Assembly: GCF_000003855.2 (NCBI RefSeq) | Contig: NW_003101677.1 | Coordinates: 1,719,506 to 1,783,505 of the forward strand | Origin: Blastomyces gilchristii SLH14081 | Taxonomy: Eukaryota; Ascomycota; Eurotiomycetes; Onygenales; Ajellomycetaceae | Direction of reading: 5' to 3' | Length of the DNA stretch: 64,000 nt | Part shown: piece by piece, positions 24,501-37,101 of the stretch | How the letters are laid out: each line of letters starts with the position of its first letter | How positions within the stretch are numbered: the stretch's first letter is position 1 | Position numbers and translations under genes: made by a program | The notes under the pieces: model-generated | What the model was told of the DNA's origin: nothing | What the model saw: the letters and a program-made list of their open reading frames with translations, nothing else | Database searches by the model: none

Positions 24501-25665
24501 GTAACTTCGACACGCAGCGTCCATTTCCTGACGAAATTCAGCAAAGGCGCCCAGTTTAAAGTCATACCGAACATTCCAGCCCTGGAGCGGCAGAGTTTGT
24601 GAGGTCCCGCTGGTAGGTGGTGCAGTTGGTGGAGGGATGGTGCCTCGGTTTTTCTTCCGCCTAGCATGTTTCGAGAGATCTCTATAGTACTCAACACTTG
24701 GGCTTTGCAGATTGACGAAGAGAGATTTGATAAATTCACTAATATCTAACTGCGATGGCTCGGGTTGGAGAACGAAAATACTTTTCGGATCCAGGTTTGT
24801 CGCCACCCTGATGCTAGCGATCCGATCATTTGCGTCTTCTGGTAACGGTCCATCTTCACAAAGCAAAGCAACAATGAATCGTGTCTTGTATCCGGATGCC
24901 GCCCATTGCTTCCGTAAACTATTAATTTCTATCTTCAACTGATTATCACCAAGGGAGGCCATGTTGGAATCGGTCGTGAATGGGAAGAAGTTGACAAAGG
25001 CTGCGGGGACCAATGCCTGGTGCTTCATGACCCACAACGGTGTCATGATTCCATCAGGAAATGTTGGGGAACTTGGTGTCAGAGGAGATATCGGTGAGTG
25101 AAGCATGGCGGGAGAAGCTGTATGATTACTTGGCCTGCCGGAAACGTTGCTCGGTGGGGGCGATTTGGGAATAGCGGGACCTTTACGGGGAGGGAGAGTA
25201 TAAGTCTATATCATGTAGTCAGTATGCCGCAAGGTCTTCATAATTGGATTTCATGCAAGGTAAGCCAGAGGCATCAAAGTCCACCAGAATGAAGTGTAGC
25301 ACATGCTTGCACATTGGCATAGGCGGGACAACATATAAATCGCCCAAGGAGCGCTGACCTACCCGCCCAACCCTCTTAATTTTATACCCAACAGCCCCCG
25401 CCCTCGCTCCATCATTTTTAGAATTCCATGGTCTGCGCGTCGCATCCTGGCTAAGGAGAGCATTCAACACCCTCTCCGCCGTGGAATCGGTCAGGAGGGG
25501 AAAATCAGAAAATATCTGGACGCCGCCTTCCCCCAGATGAGGGTACTCAGCACCATCGACTGGGATAATCTTTTCCTGAGCATCAGGCTCAGGGTCAGAT
25601 CCAACACCAGACAGGAGGATGAGTGGGAGGTTGTGGTCAACGTAGTCTGGCGGGTAAGCGTCCAT
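21542..25665 (-). CDS. TRAPP complex subunit TRAPPC11 (foie gras/Gryzun family)
   Basis: Component of the TRAPP tethering complex that acts in ER-to-Golgi and Golgi traffic. Minus-strand exons are 25665-25363, 25205-23597, 23521-23408 and 23331-21542 (1271 aa). Introns run GTAGGT-TAG, GTAAGA-TAG and GTACGC-TAG. The N-terminus (MDAYPPDYVDHNLPLILLSGVG, VGYKIKRVGRTYTLPPRK) is typical of fungal TRAPPC11. The foie-gras helical domain lies at roughly 300-620 (GWNVRYDFKLGAFAEFRQEMDAACRSYEAAYEGLF; WWKLMEDFAWTLRECAFQAEDRETVLR). The C-terminal half is beta-rich Gryzun-like sequence (VFEGSIRPIKLLP; YTDEKVVFDVQIDN; LPRIHPAPCPDFF; FLTFNLTMEASDQFAFHGPKS) and ends GILVWVDAEG. Yeast lacks a close equivalent, so I give no yeast symbol. 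Confidence 0.9.
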
Positions 25666-28504
25666 TGCTCCAGGCGGGTGTGGGAGCGGTTTATGGCGCA
25701 GGATGGGTGATAGCCAATGAATACATTTCCGAGACCATCGACGTTCCTAACTCAGAACAGATAGGTACTTTGTCAGAAGTATTTTGTAATAGGGCCGAGC
25801 TGTGCTCCTACGGCGGTGTAGATGCGGAAATGTTGAGGATCGGGTCCGTTTGGAAGAGCTGTGACGTGGAATTAAATATGCAAGATGTGATGGACGTTGG
25901 GGATCGCAGTCTTAAACGCACGCACTAGTCCATTTCTTCCACACCAATGTCACTGTTATATCATCTGGGAAATACATTAAAGAACTTATGATTGTGCTAT
26001 AGAGTAGAGTACATGTCTACATTCTTCTACATTATGATGTGCTCAAGCATTCTCTACATGCGCTGGAGTCAATTATGCCATCACCAAAGTAAATCATACA
26101 AGCCATATTTTTTAAGGCACTGATAATGGAAAGGACCTCAAAGCGCATATAGTTACACAGTATTTCTATCACGTCTACACGATTTGCCTTTGCTGTTTCT
26201 ATACCGTACACGCGCACGTACAAGACCAGCAGCCGCCCCATTCAAATCGCACTCAACTCCAGTCACCAATCAGAACTGGGATCCTTCTTTATAGTGAGCA
26301 AAAAGTGATTGATACCTGTATTCCCGACTGCCCTCGTAAGCCGAAAGTAGCTGGGGTGGTCTGACAATGGTCTCCAGCGGGAATCCGCACGACCCACTAG
26401 GGTAACCTTGGGGGCTTCGCGGGGTCCGTGTACTAAATAAGATTCCGAGACAGATATTGACATCATTAATAAATACGTAAGTAAGCCTGGTAAATGAAGG
26501 GTCATGCATTCTGGAGTCAGGAACGGGGAGTCATTGTGAGATACAAGAATCCAATAATGTGCGGACAAACTGGTCCGTTTGAGGAGGTTGTACACGGGAT
26601 GCAATATTCGAGTTTCACGCGGGCGTCGGAAGCCACGGGGAAACCCGATATAGATATTCGGCTTTCATTATTTGCGAAGATTAAAGCCAAATTTGACAAT
26701 TTCAAGGGGGCCATGTTTGAGATGGCACAGGAGTTTTGAGTAACTATAGCTGATTTTGGCTGTATATACTCAGTATGAAACCCTCAATGTGACAAAACCC
26801 GTCGCCTCGATGATATCCTCGATTTGTCCATTTCTCGGACGGGCCTCTCTAGATGGCGTCAGTGGTCAGGGGTGTGTTAAAATAAATCAAGCATGCAACT
26901 TACAAAATCTCATTCATGTATCCTAACTACATACGCTGTCGGAGTTTCTATTGTATATAAGGCCGGGTCGTTCTTGTCAGTACATAATCCCATGTCTAGT
27001 TGTACTTCCATGGTGGTAACCCAAACGGCCAAACGGGAGTAAATAGAATAGTTAAAGGAAACCAATGGACCAGGCCGAAAATCCAAGATCCAAGGTTTCT
27101 TGTTATAGTTGGGTCATTGTGTCAATATAAATAGACAACGGCGCAGACCCATCGAATACAGCAAATAAATGCATTACACGCAGGCGCGCAATTATCGATA
27201 CCTAGCAGAATAAATGAAAATGCGAATTGGCGTATTAAAAGAGAAAAAAAGCGTGGTAATTGGGAGGAGAGACATAAGAAGCCGGAGAAGGGCGAAACCT
27301 GTACAGTTCTTCGCCATAAGTATTCGACGGAGTAGATGATGAAATACGGAGTACAGAATGTCAAGATTGCATGCAATATGGGGTTTTTTCTGCCCAGAGA
27401 CATACTGGCTGGTTGGCTGTAGATAATATCTCACATATGAGGAGATGACTCCTTTCCACACTGAGACTTGGGATTTATAGGGGCTATAGAGGCATTCTGA
27501 GCATGGAGAGTTAGTTGATGGTTGAAGATGGATGAGGAATGTAGGGAGACGCGTTTATGTCAGCAGACGACGTGTTGTTTACACAAGCTGGGACACATTG
27601 TTCGATATAATAAAATAGTTATTACTACTCCATACAACCCCGGCGCATTGCTTCCCAGCTCTCTGGACTCCGGATTCTGTAGGCTGAGATATTCAAATCT
27701 AGCTGGTGGCGTAAATAGGTTTGTCCGTCCCTCCTATCAGTGGTCGTATTTATTGCCCTCGTCGCCTGCTCCTCCATCTCGGCTCAATCTCGCTTTGTCC
27801 AAACATAATCGCGCCGTCTGGGCAGTCGTTGCTTTTTGCTAGCCTACGACCCCCACTACCAGTCATCTTGCTCGAGATCAGTCTGTTGAGAATATCCTGA
27901 TGCTGGGGTTGCATCTCCCTGAGCCAGTCCTGGCACAGATAGAGTCCCTGCATATCTCGATTTCTTGATTGGGCCTAAAGGTCCTACCGATGTGCAGACT
28001 CATTCTTTGCTGACCCCGGGCCAGGAAAGGAAAACGACTGGCAACAAGGAAGCGCAGGAAAAAGAAACGAAAAGGGAGCTAAATAAACCAGCACGGGATC
28101 AGCATTTGTTTTTTTTTTCGCCTCGGATTTTTTTTAGAACCCCAGTTCGAGTTCTCCTTATCGTCGTGAGATCATACCACGTCCTCCTCCTGCATAACTA
28201 CTGCGACCAATCGCCCATGCAACGACTACTACGAATTGCTAAAATTTTGATTGTTCTTAATTGTCTACATTGATAATAACTTGGGATTCTTTGAGCCGCC
28301 TCCATTAATCCGTCAGTACCTACAAGGGCGAAAAATAGGGGGGGGGGAATAACCCGTCAATACGGAACTAGAGCATGTTAGCGTCTGCTGAAGAAAGTGA
28401 TCGCATCCAAATTCTCCTGAGCCCTGCGATTTCGTGACTGCGCTTCACAGACGCATGCCCTGTAACCTACTGTCGTTCGCAGCATTTATGCAAATCCTGC
28501 AGCC
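25666..28504. other. intergenic, 2.8 kb, no supported gene
   Basis: Lies between divergent TRAPPC11 and the alpha/beta hydrolase gene. Short open frames (for example 26494-26739) show no family features. One TACGGAGTA 9-mer lies at 27345-27353. The 5' untranslated region of the hydrolase gene is probably within the last 500 bp. Confidence 0.5.
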
Positions 28505-31356
28505 ATGAAAGACACAATGGGCTCTCAGCATCGAGCAGACTCCCAGGCAGACCTTGCCCACCGCCGAAAAAGTCTGCCCGCTCGGTCTGCCAATGCCTCT
28601 GCCCACAAGCACATCCCACCAGCCTCTCCTGAAGTGATCTCGTCCCTGATCTCGTCCCTCTCCGCCATTTCAACGCCAGCCCAGTCTCACTTCGATAATT
28701 TTCCCGAAATCGGCCCTCGCACCGCTCCCTCGTCCCCTGGTTTCCGGCAGACGGAGTTTCCCCGCGATGGCTGGGATGCAAATGTGCCTACCACCCCAGG
28801 TTTTGGAATGGATTATGGCGCCTACAACAAGCCTGTAGTCGACGAGGAGGAAAATTCGTTTTTACACCCAGACGATGCGGCGATCTCCCCCGTCGTACGA
28901 ATGGCAAAGGCTCCCGCATCCCCCCGTTCACCGCGGTCTCCTTGCTCCCCTCGCAGTCCTCCTGGCGATACCTCACCGATGCGATCAGGCTCTAGAGCCT
29001 CGATGGCTTCCTCAATTACCGGCCCAGAGGATGGGTTAGGTTTTGGCGTGCCCAGTTTGGAACCAGGCCCTCGAATGTCTACCGCAAGTATCGCCTCTTC
29101 CAGCAGTGGCGGTCGAAGAAGTTTGAAGCATCAGCTTAATATCCTGAAGAGGGCCTCGAGGGAGTTTCCCAAGGATAAGGACAGTGATCGATTTCATAAG
29201 GGAGGAGATGGGAGATTGAACAGCTCGCGTAGCCGGCTAAGCTTGCGTTCTACCCCTTCAATGGCTGATTTGGCGGAAGAAGTGAGTCTGAACAACGGTG
29301 TTTTCCAGTTGCTCGAGAAACAATTAAATGAGGACAATCGTCGCGAGTCTGCTCCAACCCTTGGTACACAGAGGTCAATTCCTGACACAGGCAATGGTAG
29401 TCCTGGTGGAATTGGAAGCGGCAGAGTCATTCCCACTCGCGAATCCTCTTTGCGCCACAGCTACCATGGGAATTCAAATAAAAAACGTCGCTCAGGTCGC
29501 CATAGCGTGTATTCGAATCGGGATTTTACTATTGATCGTGATATCGCGGAGGTAAATGCGGAAGACGATCAAGTTTCGAAACGGATACAAGAGCTCAAGG
29601 AGCAGCAGAAGAAGATTAAGGACGAATTGCAGACGGACGGAACGCCAGAAGGCAATCCGCAGTCCCGGACACCCAGGCCGAGCCCCAAACAGCCAGCAAC
29701 TCAGCAGACGACGGTAACAAAAGAAACAGTTTTGGTCCGACAATCTGTTCATACAGTGTCCGACCAGCCACTAAAAGAAGTTGATGAGACGCAACATGAA
29801 AGTGCACCCTCACCCGCTATTCTCACACGGAAATCACACGTAACCCAAAAACGCAACAGCGGACCTCTCTCCTTGAAAACTACGAATATCCAGCCTGCAT
29901 CAGGGAAGCAATCATTCGAAAAGCCCGATCGCAATGAATCAGGCGTGCTACGGCGAAAGTCGACGCAGAACAGTAATTCAGAATCAAACCACCGACGGAC
30001 ATTGTCAGGCGCAGTATCGCCCGGCCCTCGTTTGTCTCTAGGGCAGGAAGACCGGCCGTCCAGTTCGGATTCCATTGACGATGCTGTTCACGACTATCTA
30101 TCATCTCGGAGACTGACTCAGAAGGTCAGACATCCACATACGGGACGAGTAATTGCGTTCTCAGAAGTTGGTGACCCGAAAGGCCATGTGGTATTCTGCT
30201 GCGTGGGCATGGGTTTAACGAGATATTTAACTGCCTTTTACGACGAGCTGGCTCGGACGCTGAAATTAAGGTTAATCACGCCAGATCGACCTGGTGTTGG
30301 GGAGAGTGAGCCCTGTGTTGATGGATCGGGGACGCCACTTAGCTGGCCAGGTATGATTGACTCATTCCATTTTCCTCCTACATTTCTTTGCACACTCTCT
30401 ATGTTTACGGAGAAAGTGCTTGTGCTAAATTATTGATAGATGACGTCGCCATTATTTGCAATTTCCTTAAAATCACAAAATTCTCTATGATGGCCCATTC
30501 CGCTGGGGCGATATATGCTCTTGCGACCGCGTTGCGAATGCCGCAACATATCCGAGGACGGCTACATCTACTTGCTCCATGGATACCTCCATCTCAGATG
30601 ACCAGCATGGGTTCTCACAAAGAACCCCTTCCAGCCAGCGCCGTTCCATACTCCCAGAGAATCCTTCGTGCCTTACCCACCCCCTTCCTCAAAGTCGCCA
30701 ATTCCAGTTTCATGACAACAACCAGCGCGAGCATCACCAGCAGCCTGCCCAAAAACTCAAGGCGGACCAAACGCCGCAGCACAACCATAGCCGGCACCAG
30801 CGATGCCGGCTTCAATAATTTCATTTCACAACAACGCCGGAGTTCCGTATCCATGCCTCGCGGCCCAACCAAACGTGATTCCCAAGAAGTTGTCTCCCGC
30901 GTGACCGCGAACCCATCAGATCCTAAGGCAGAGTCCGCCATCATCGCCGCAGCGGCCGCCATCGACAAGGAGCGCCAGTCAGATTACGACAACCGCCTCA
31001 CCCACGCCATCTGGGAACTAGCCACCACCAACGCGAACCCAGCCGTCGATCTGCTCGTCTGCCTCGAACGGCGCCAGACAATAGGATTCCGCTACGTCGA
31101 CATCAACCGCGCCGTAGTTATTCACCACGGTACAAGGGACACGCGGGTCCCCGTTGACAACGTGCGGTGGCTGGGCAAGACGATGCGGCGGTGTGAGGTG
31201 CGGGTGCTCGAAGGAGAGGGCCATGGGCTTATGGCTTCCGCGCTTGTTATGGGGAATGTGATGATGGAGGTTGCGAAGGAGTGGGAGGATTGGACGACTG
31301 TTGTCCAGGGGAGGAGGGAGGGGGGTCGACGGGGAACAGTGACTAACAGACACTGA
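28505..31356 (+). CDS. alpha/beta hydrolase with long disordered N-terminus
   Basis: Exons are 28505-30350 and 30440-31356 (intron GTATGA to TAG), 920 aa. Residues 1-540 are Ser/Pro/Arg-rich and presumably disordered (APASPRSPRSPCSPRSPPGD, many SxxRRxS-like patches), suggesting heavy phosphorylation. The C-terminal alpha/beta hydrolase fold begins at about 545 (RHPHTGRVIAFSEVGDPKG, RLITPDRPGVGESEP). The nucleophile elbow AHSAGA puts Ser at about residue 636. A late DTRVP supplies the likely acid, and GEGHGLM the catalytic His. A basic, Ser-rich insert (residues about 680-800) interrupts the cap region. Substrate is unknown. Two in-frame ATGs, at 28505 and 28520, are both possible starts. Confidence 0.85.
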
Positions 31357-32942
31357 AAAAAGAAACAAATTTATTACTATTTTCTTTGAGTGCTTGCTTC
31401 GCTTTTTTTATGCAAACACTTTCCCTCCTATCACCGCCGCCGCCGCCACCGACTTACCTTTCTATGCCTCTATCTAATTTACTTTACTTTGCTCCAAAGG
31501 CATTTGATCTGACCAATCCCCGATATTTTGACATTTTGATCCCCTCGTAATCTCTTTTCTTGCCGCCGGCTACCCAATCTCCACCCACGATTTGCCGTGT
31601 TCCCCGCCTTTCCAAGAGAAGGGGGTAACGTGGGAAAAAGGGCAATAAGGGAAAGAAACTAATGAAGTGTGAATTTTTTGCCTGAAACTTGTTCTGGATT
31701 TTTTGTTTTCTAACACCCTCTCATCTCGTAATATTTATATCTTCCACCCCTCTCCCCCAAACGTATACTCAATTTCCATCCCTTTTTGCGTTATACCTCA
31801 ATTTTTTAATATCTAAATTTTCTTTAAAAAGATCCCCATTTCTTACACCTTCTAAAGACCTGTCTATCTTATATTTTTTTTTTTTTTATGTGCCATACCC
31901 CTCCGACTAATATCGATCTACCCCCTACCTAGCCTTTTCGCGATTACGTTGAACGCTCTCCTCACATTTTCGATTGATAATCCGTCTCTAGTTCTCCCTT
32001 TCATGTCTTTTTCCTGTTTCCTTTTTCCTTTTTCCGATTATTTTTCTGGCATCTTCTTTCAATTTCGTATCTCATCATGTCTCTCCACGCATTATTCCTG
32101 ATGTCGTGTTATCTTTTTTTTTTTTTTTTTTATGTTTTCTATCTCTATTTCCTTTGTCTCTCTCTCTCTTTTTTATTTTTATTTTTGTTAATACCCCCTT
32201 TTACATTTTGCCTTTGTTTTAAAATCTTCGTAGCATTTTTCATTTCTCCTCAGACTAGCTACCCCCCATTTTTTCTGTATTTTTTCTGTATTTTTTCTTT
32301 TTTTTTCTTTTTTTTTTTCTCTTTTTTTTCGGCTTTTCCTGTGAATTATTGTATTAGTTTTTTATTGCTCTTGTAAAAGAAAAAGAAAAAAAGGAGGAAA
32401 GGAAAGAAAGGGGAAAGAAGGCTGGTCCTGGCTGGAGATAAAAAGGAGAGAAAAAGGTCCCTTAATTTATTATATTCCTCTTATGGCACCATTATTTTTT
32501 TTATATGTACATACATCATGGCACTTGGCGACACAAATAAATGTAGACATTCATCTCACGTCAACGCCATGTACGTGACTGACCCCTCACGTCTCCCCCC
32601 TCTTGTACATGTACCAACCTCAGAAACCGTTCAACAAACAAACCTCTTTCTTCCCCGCGCTCTTCAATATGTCGCGTTATAGTTCGTTGATACCAAAAGT
32701 TACTTACTCCCTATCGATATTGTCCGCCTCCGTGGAAAAAAAATACTCCTCCTCCTTTCTTCTCAAGACGCTCGAATCGAATGCGCACCCACTAAAACAC
32801 ATAATACTCTGGCCGTTCCAGGTCGTTGCGGGTTGAAGACATCGTAAACCAAGGCTTTCTGGATCCCCCTTGATCCACAGGACCGACTTTATTACAATAC
32901 CGAAAAGCGTGTGCTGTTGTGGTGTTCTTTAAAATGGTATTT
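31357..32942. other. intergenic, strongly pyrimidine-rich plus strand
   Basis: After the hydrolase stop, the plus strand from about 31670 to 32370 is dominated by T and C, with T runs of 10-19. Open frames here (for example 32077-32376) encode Phe/Leu/Ser-only strings and are composition artefacts. A GTACATGTAC palindrome lies at 32605-32614. No gene was found. Confidence 0.6.
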
Positions 32943-34163
32943 CTAAGCCTTTGGGGTTCTTAGCTGTGTGCTCATGCGCGGAAACAAAATGCCTGCAGGG
33001 AAGCAGGAGAGCAAGCCGGCGGCAATTAGGATCATCCTATCGCAATGCGCAATGATGACGATTTTTAGTTGGCTTCCAATTTCCGATTTGGACACACAAA
33101 CGCGGCCCTTCATGATACGAAAAATAAGGAGGGAGGGCGAAGGGGGAACATACACTGATTCCATAGCAATGAATGAGGGTTCGTCTCGCATAATGGGATT
33201 TCTGGAGCTCTGTTAGCACCAGCACAGACATTTCTATGCCACTTTTTGTGAGTACTCACCCCCAACCTCCAGCCATCTCTGCAATACTGTTCACAGTCAG
33301 TGTCTCTGTCGCACTCGAGAAAATGGAAACACAGCATTAATCTACTCACCGGTATACGCATCTGGAGTAGATGGTTAGATAGGCCATGGACACAGCACCA
33401 GCAAAAATGTGGAACTTCCTATCCCTCCATGCCGCTCGTTCCTCATCGGTGGCCAGCAATTTGCGATGATAACGGGATACGCGCCAATAGTAGTCCAGGG
33501 CGGCCGTTCCAAAAAGCGAGAGTACGGCAACCTGAAGACCGATGCCTGCCATGATTATGCGATTTCCGTTATCCAGGAGGCCCTTATCTTTCTTCTGGTC
33601 GCCACTTGCGGCCACGCCGCCGCCAATCCCTTGCAGGACAAGGCAGAGAATATCACATGGGATAAAGATCCATGTGTACAGATAAGGCGGTATGCGGGAT
33701 ATCTCACGGCCCACGGCCAGAGCGACGTGTTTTAGGGTCAGGTAGATAGCAGCACAGAGGAACGTTGGCCCAAGGATGATGGTGATGATTTGTAGGGTGA
33801 ACCCTGTCCCCCACGGATTTTGGTATATCAAAACCCTGCCTGCATACCCTAGAGAGCAAAAGTGGATGTTAGAGACAACAGGCCCATACCATACTGTACA
33901 TGCGCAAAATTAAACATACCGACGGATTCTAACGCGCATGCTCCCGTAACAGCAAAGGTGAATGTCCATGTCTTCTTCCACACTCCTACCACGAGGGCGA
34001 CAAAGAAGAAAACCCCGAAACAAGCACAGAAAAAGCTGTTTGCGCCTAAGTTTGGGAAGTACCCTAGTGTGGTGAACTCAACAGGGCATTGCGGAGTTAT
34101 CTCTGTACAGAGAGCCCTGGCTCTCGCCGCCATTTCATCACTAAATTGGACAGCCATGAGCAT
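32943..34163 (-). CDS. RTA1-like seven-helix membrane protein
   Basis: RTA1-family proteins are fungal seven-helix membrane proteins. Members include Rsb1 (sphingoid-base export/translocation) and Rta1 (7-aminocholesterol resistance). Minus-strand exons are 34163-33920, 33848-33350, 33286-33260, 33201-33154 and 33036-32943 (303 aa). The 27-nt third exon is supported by frame and by restoring the family stretch CVYRIAEMAGGWGNPI, followed by MRDEPSFIAMES. Helices include SFFCACFGVFFFVALVVGVW, LQIITIILGPTFLCAAIYLTL, YLYTWIFIPCDILCLVLQGIG and MILIAAGLLSCFPAGILF. The Gly/Gly/Asp segment QGIGGGVAASGD is typical of the family. It is divergent from a Zn2Cys6 regulator, which may control it (inference). 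The precise substrate is unknown. Confidence 0.88.
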
Positions 34164-34783
34164 TTGATTCTAGAACTGAATGTGTACATGTACATGACAG
34201 CTAAAAGCCACCAGCCGAGCGGTGCTCGTAGTGGGCTCTCTACACATTTATATATGAGACGAAATGATGGTCGGTCACATATCCGGATCCGCCTGGCATA
34301 ACTGACTAGTTGGTCTGCTATGCAACATCACTTCGAAGCGAGGGAATAGACGACATTGGAAAACGCAGTGCAATGCGGCATAGAGCCTGAAGCCTAGGGC
34401 TCTTGGGCTCATGATTATTATTAATGACCCTCCAGACGTCGTGGACGACTGTTTGACTCTAAACGCGCCCGCACGGCGATTGGCTAGATCGCACTACATC
34501 CCAGAAGGAGCTTAGATGCCAAGCTGAAGAGTCAAAATCTCCACAAGTCCATTGGTGAGCATGGCATGGCCCGTTATCGGTGTGGGGGAGCCATCGTCAT
34601 ACAAAACGGAACCAGGGGTCGTGGAAGCTAACATCATACCAGGAATTGATCGCACTCTCATCGACATCTCGTCGGCAATGTGCAGTGTGATAGGAACTAA
34701 CCTAGTTACCCATAGAGTTATTGTAATTCTCTTTTTCGAAACAGAACTTTAACTACATTTTCTTGCAGGCTTGCTACCTGAGA
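34164..34783. promoter_or_regulatory. shared promoter of RTA1-like gene and Zn2Cys6 regulator
   Basis: 620 bp between two divergent start codons. It holds the palindrome GTACATGTAC at 34184-34193, about 20 bp upstream of the RTA1-like ATG. It also holds CGGATCCG at 34284-34291, two CGG half-sites in inverted orientation separated by 2 bp, the kind of site Zn2Cys6 dimers use. Whether either is bound is inference. Confidence 0.45.
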
Positions 34784-36495
34784 ATGATGGTACCTGGAAT
34801 AAAAAGCCGCCGTGGATGCGGCAATTGTAAGAAACGGCGCATAAAGGTGCGTATCCAGAGAGACTGATTCCTATCCGGGAAAGAACGCTGAACTGGCCTT
34901 AGTGCGATGAAAGAACTCCTCAATGCTATCGGTGCGTTCGGAGTGGGTGGAAATGCCCAGGCTATCCACTGAAGATGACTGTTAAAGATCAAACCTCCTA
35001 CAGCCCTATTCATGTTCAGTCTTCAGATGTGGCACCCCGGGTCTCAACAGAGATCACTACCAAGCAATTTAATTCACTCCATGAATACCAACAAATTCCT
35101 AACCATCTAAGTTTCCCAGCGGAACAGCTTGCCGTTCAATTTTTCTTTTCTATTTTCCATAGTCCGGACGATGCACGGGTGCGTACAGCATATTTGGATT
35201 TCTTCCCTTCTGCATTTTTAAAGTCAAGTCCAAACTCTGTCATCTATCTTTCTACCTTATCGGTTGCGTGCTCCGCTGTCGGTTCGCTATGTGGCTCACC
35301 TAGGGAGAAGTGGCTTGGAGATATGTACTTTTACAGAGCCATTTCGGCAGTGAGGAAGGCACTTGAAGATGAAACAACAAGAGAGAATGACGAAACACTT
35401 ATCGGCATATTACTGCTGAGGATATACGAAGTACGCCTCCCTCTTTCTCTCCCCCAATTCGAGACGCCTTACCGGAACCAAGCCAAAATGTGATCTCAGC
35501 AGAATCATCCATGATATTTCCTATTTTCCTACTCACACGGACTCTATCAGGTACTGCAAGCAGTTAAACAAGCGAAGCAGCCAGAATCAATACATGCGCG
35601 CGGTGCGGCAGCTTTGGTTCAACTCCGTAGCCAGAGGAATGCTATAAATAGGTTATCTGTCGATTTGACGAACACAGCTCGAGTTGAGCTTGTAAGTCTG
35701 CCTCGGCCCCTTAAAAACTTCTCAAGCGGCCAGAATCACAATCTAATGAGAAACCAGATGGCAATGTCCATATGGAATGGGGAACCAACGGTAAATGTCG
35801 TAACCGATAACTTGCTACTACCCTTTGATCACCATCCTTTGACGCTATTGATCTCCCTAGCGTCAAGGGCACTGGATCTACAGAACCTTTTCAAAAGGCT
35901 TCGCCCTGCCACTGCGAAAAGGGATGATATTCTCCGGCTCCTACAACAAGCACTCGTGGTCGACAACGATATCCATAACTGGCTTGTTTCGCTATCCGAA
36001 ATATGTTTCCCAGGAAGGGTCAGCTCGTCTCCCAGTAGCGACGAGCCGATATTCCTGGGCGAGGGCCACGATGACCTCACGAAAAAGGAGTCCTTTGCCC
36101 ACATATTGAACCGTTACCGCACATCACGGCTCATGGCACAATACGTGATTGCGGGCTGCATATCCCAACTCGACCAGCTGGAGCTAAGCGCACAACTTGA
36201 GTCATCAAGAGCGACTATTCAGGACCTCGCTGATGGCATCTGCGCTACGCTCAAGCTATATAAGTCGGATGATTACCAGACTTTCCACGATTTCGGTGTA
36301 GCTCTTCAGTCGCCCGACCGTGTGCTTCGGTATCGACTTAGGATGGTGACGGAAACGTGGACCCTGTTGCCCTACCTTACCTTCGTTGTGAGTCAGGGGT
36401 TTATCTTGCGCGAAGGGCAGGTTGAATGGATTCAAAACAAGATAGATCAGATCTACTCTTTCTATCAGGAGTGTGAGTCGACTCCGATTACCTAG
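34784..36495 (+). CDS. Zn2Cys6 fungal transcription factor
   Basis: Predicted DNA-binding regulator. Exons are 34784-34846, 34903-35430 and 35551-36495 (511 aa). Introns run GTGCGT-TAG and GTACGC-CAG, both phase 0. The first intron splits the zinc cluster, as is common. Cys 12, 15, 22, 29, 32 and 39 give C-x2-C-x6-C-x6-C-x2-C-x6-C (CGNCKKRRIKCDERTPQC then YRCVRSGWKCPGY). The rest resembles the fungal-specific transcription factor region (PAEQLAVQFFFSIF; YLSTLSVACSAVGSL; EKWLGDMYFYRAISAVRKALED; LLLRIYEVLQAVKQ). It starts at a tandem ATG-ATG. Targets are unknown. The divergent RTA1-like gene is the natural first candidate. Confidence 0.88.
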
Positions 36496-37101
36496 GGCAC
36501 ATCCTCCTCGAGAAAGGCGATTGGTAAGAATCCGAAGGCTCAAAATCGGAATTTGGATTGAGCATGAACGTGATTGTGCATGCTCCGTGTTTCAAGCATA
36601 GACTACTCCCCGTCAAATCGAACACGAAAATGTCAATCACTCTAGGATGCAAAACGGAGTGGCATACATTCCAGGATCAAATGGTTTGAGAGCAACTTGA
36701 TGGACAACTGCCAACAAGATTCATGCCGTAGTGGGAAATACTTGGACAGGAGTCACAGCAACATGACACTTCGCTACAACATGTTTTTTGGAAGATAAAG
36801 CAGCCTGAAACATGCCTTTTCACCTGTGGATTTTTGTGAAATGGTTTTACTAATTGGACAGAACACTGGAATGACATATCTCTTGTCCATAAAATATACC
36901 ACCTTCTGAGGTACTTCTTCGCCAATATGGCCCAGCTGATAAGGCAGCTTCCCCAAACGCCGGATCGGAATGCCACTAACATGACCCCCTTTCAGCCCCC
37001 TCAAACCTGAACTCCACCCCTATTTCCCTGGTACATTTCGAACCGTGCTTCACAAATCAACCGAGCAATGATCGTTACTACATTCACTATTAACGCGGCT
37101 A
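36496..37101. other. intergenic between convergent genes
   Basis: 0.6 kb between the Zn2Cys6 regulator (plus) and the tubby-like gene (minus). The two short minus ORFs here have no family features. Nothing else is seen. Confidence 0.5.

Noticed and set aside
32077..32376. 99-codon Phe/Leu/Ser-rich frame
   Set aside because: Produced by the T/C-rich strand; no protein-like periodicity.
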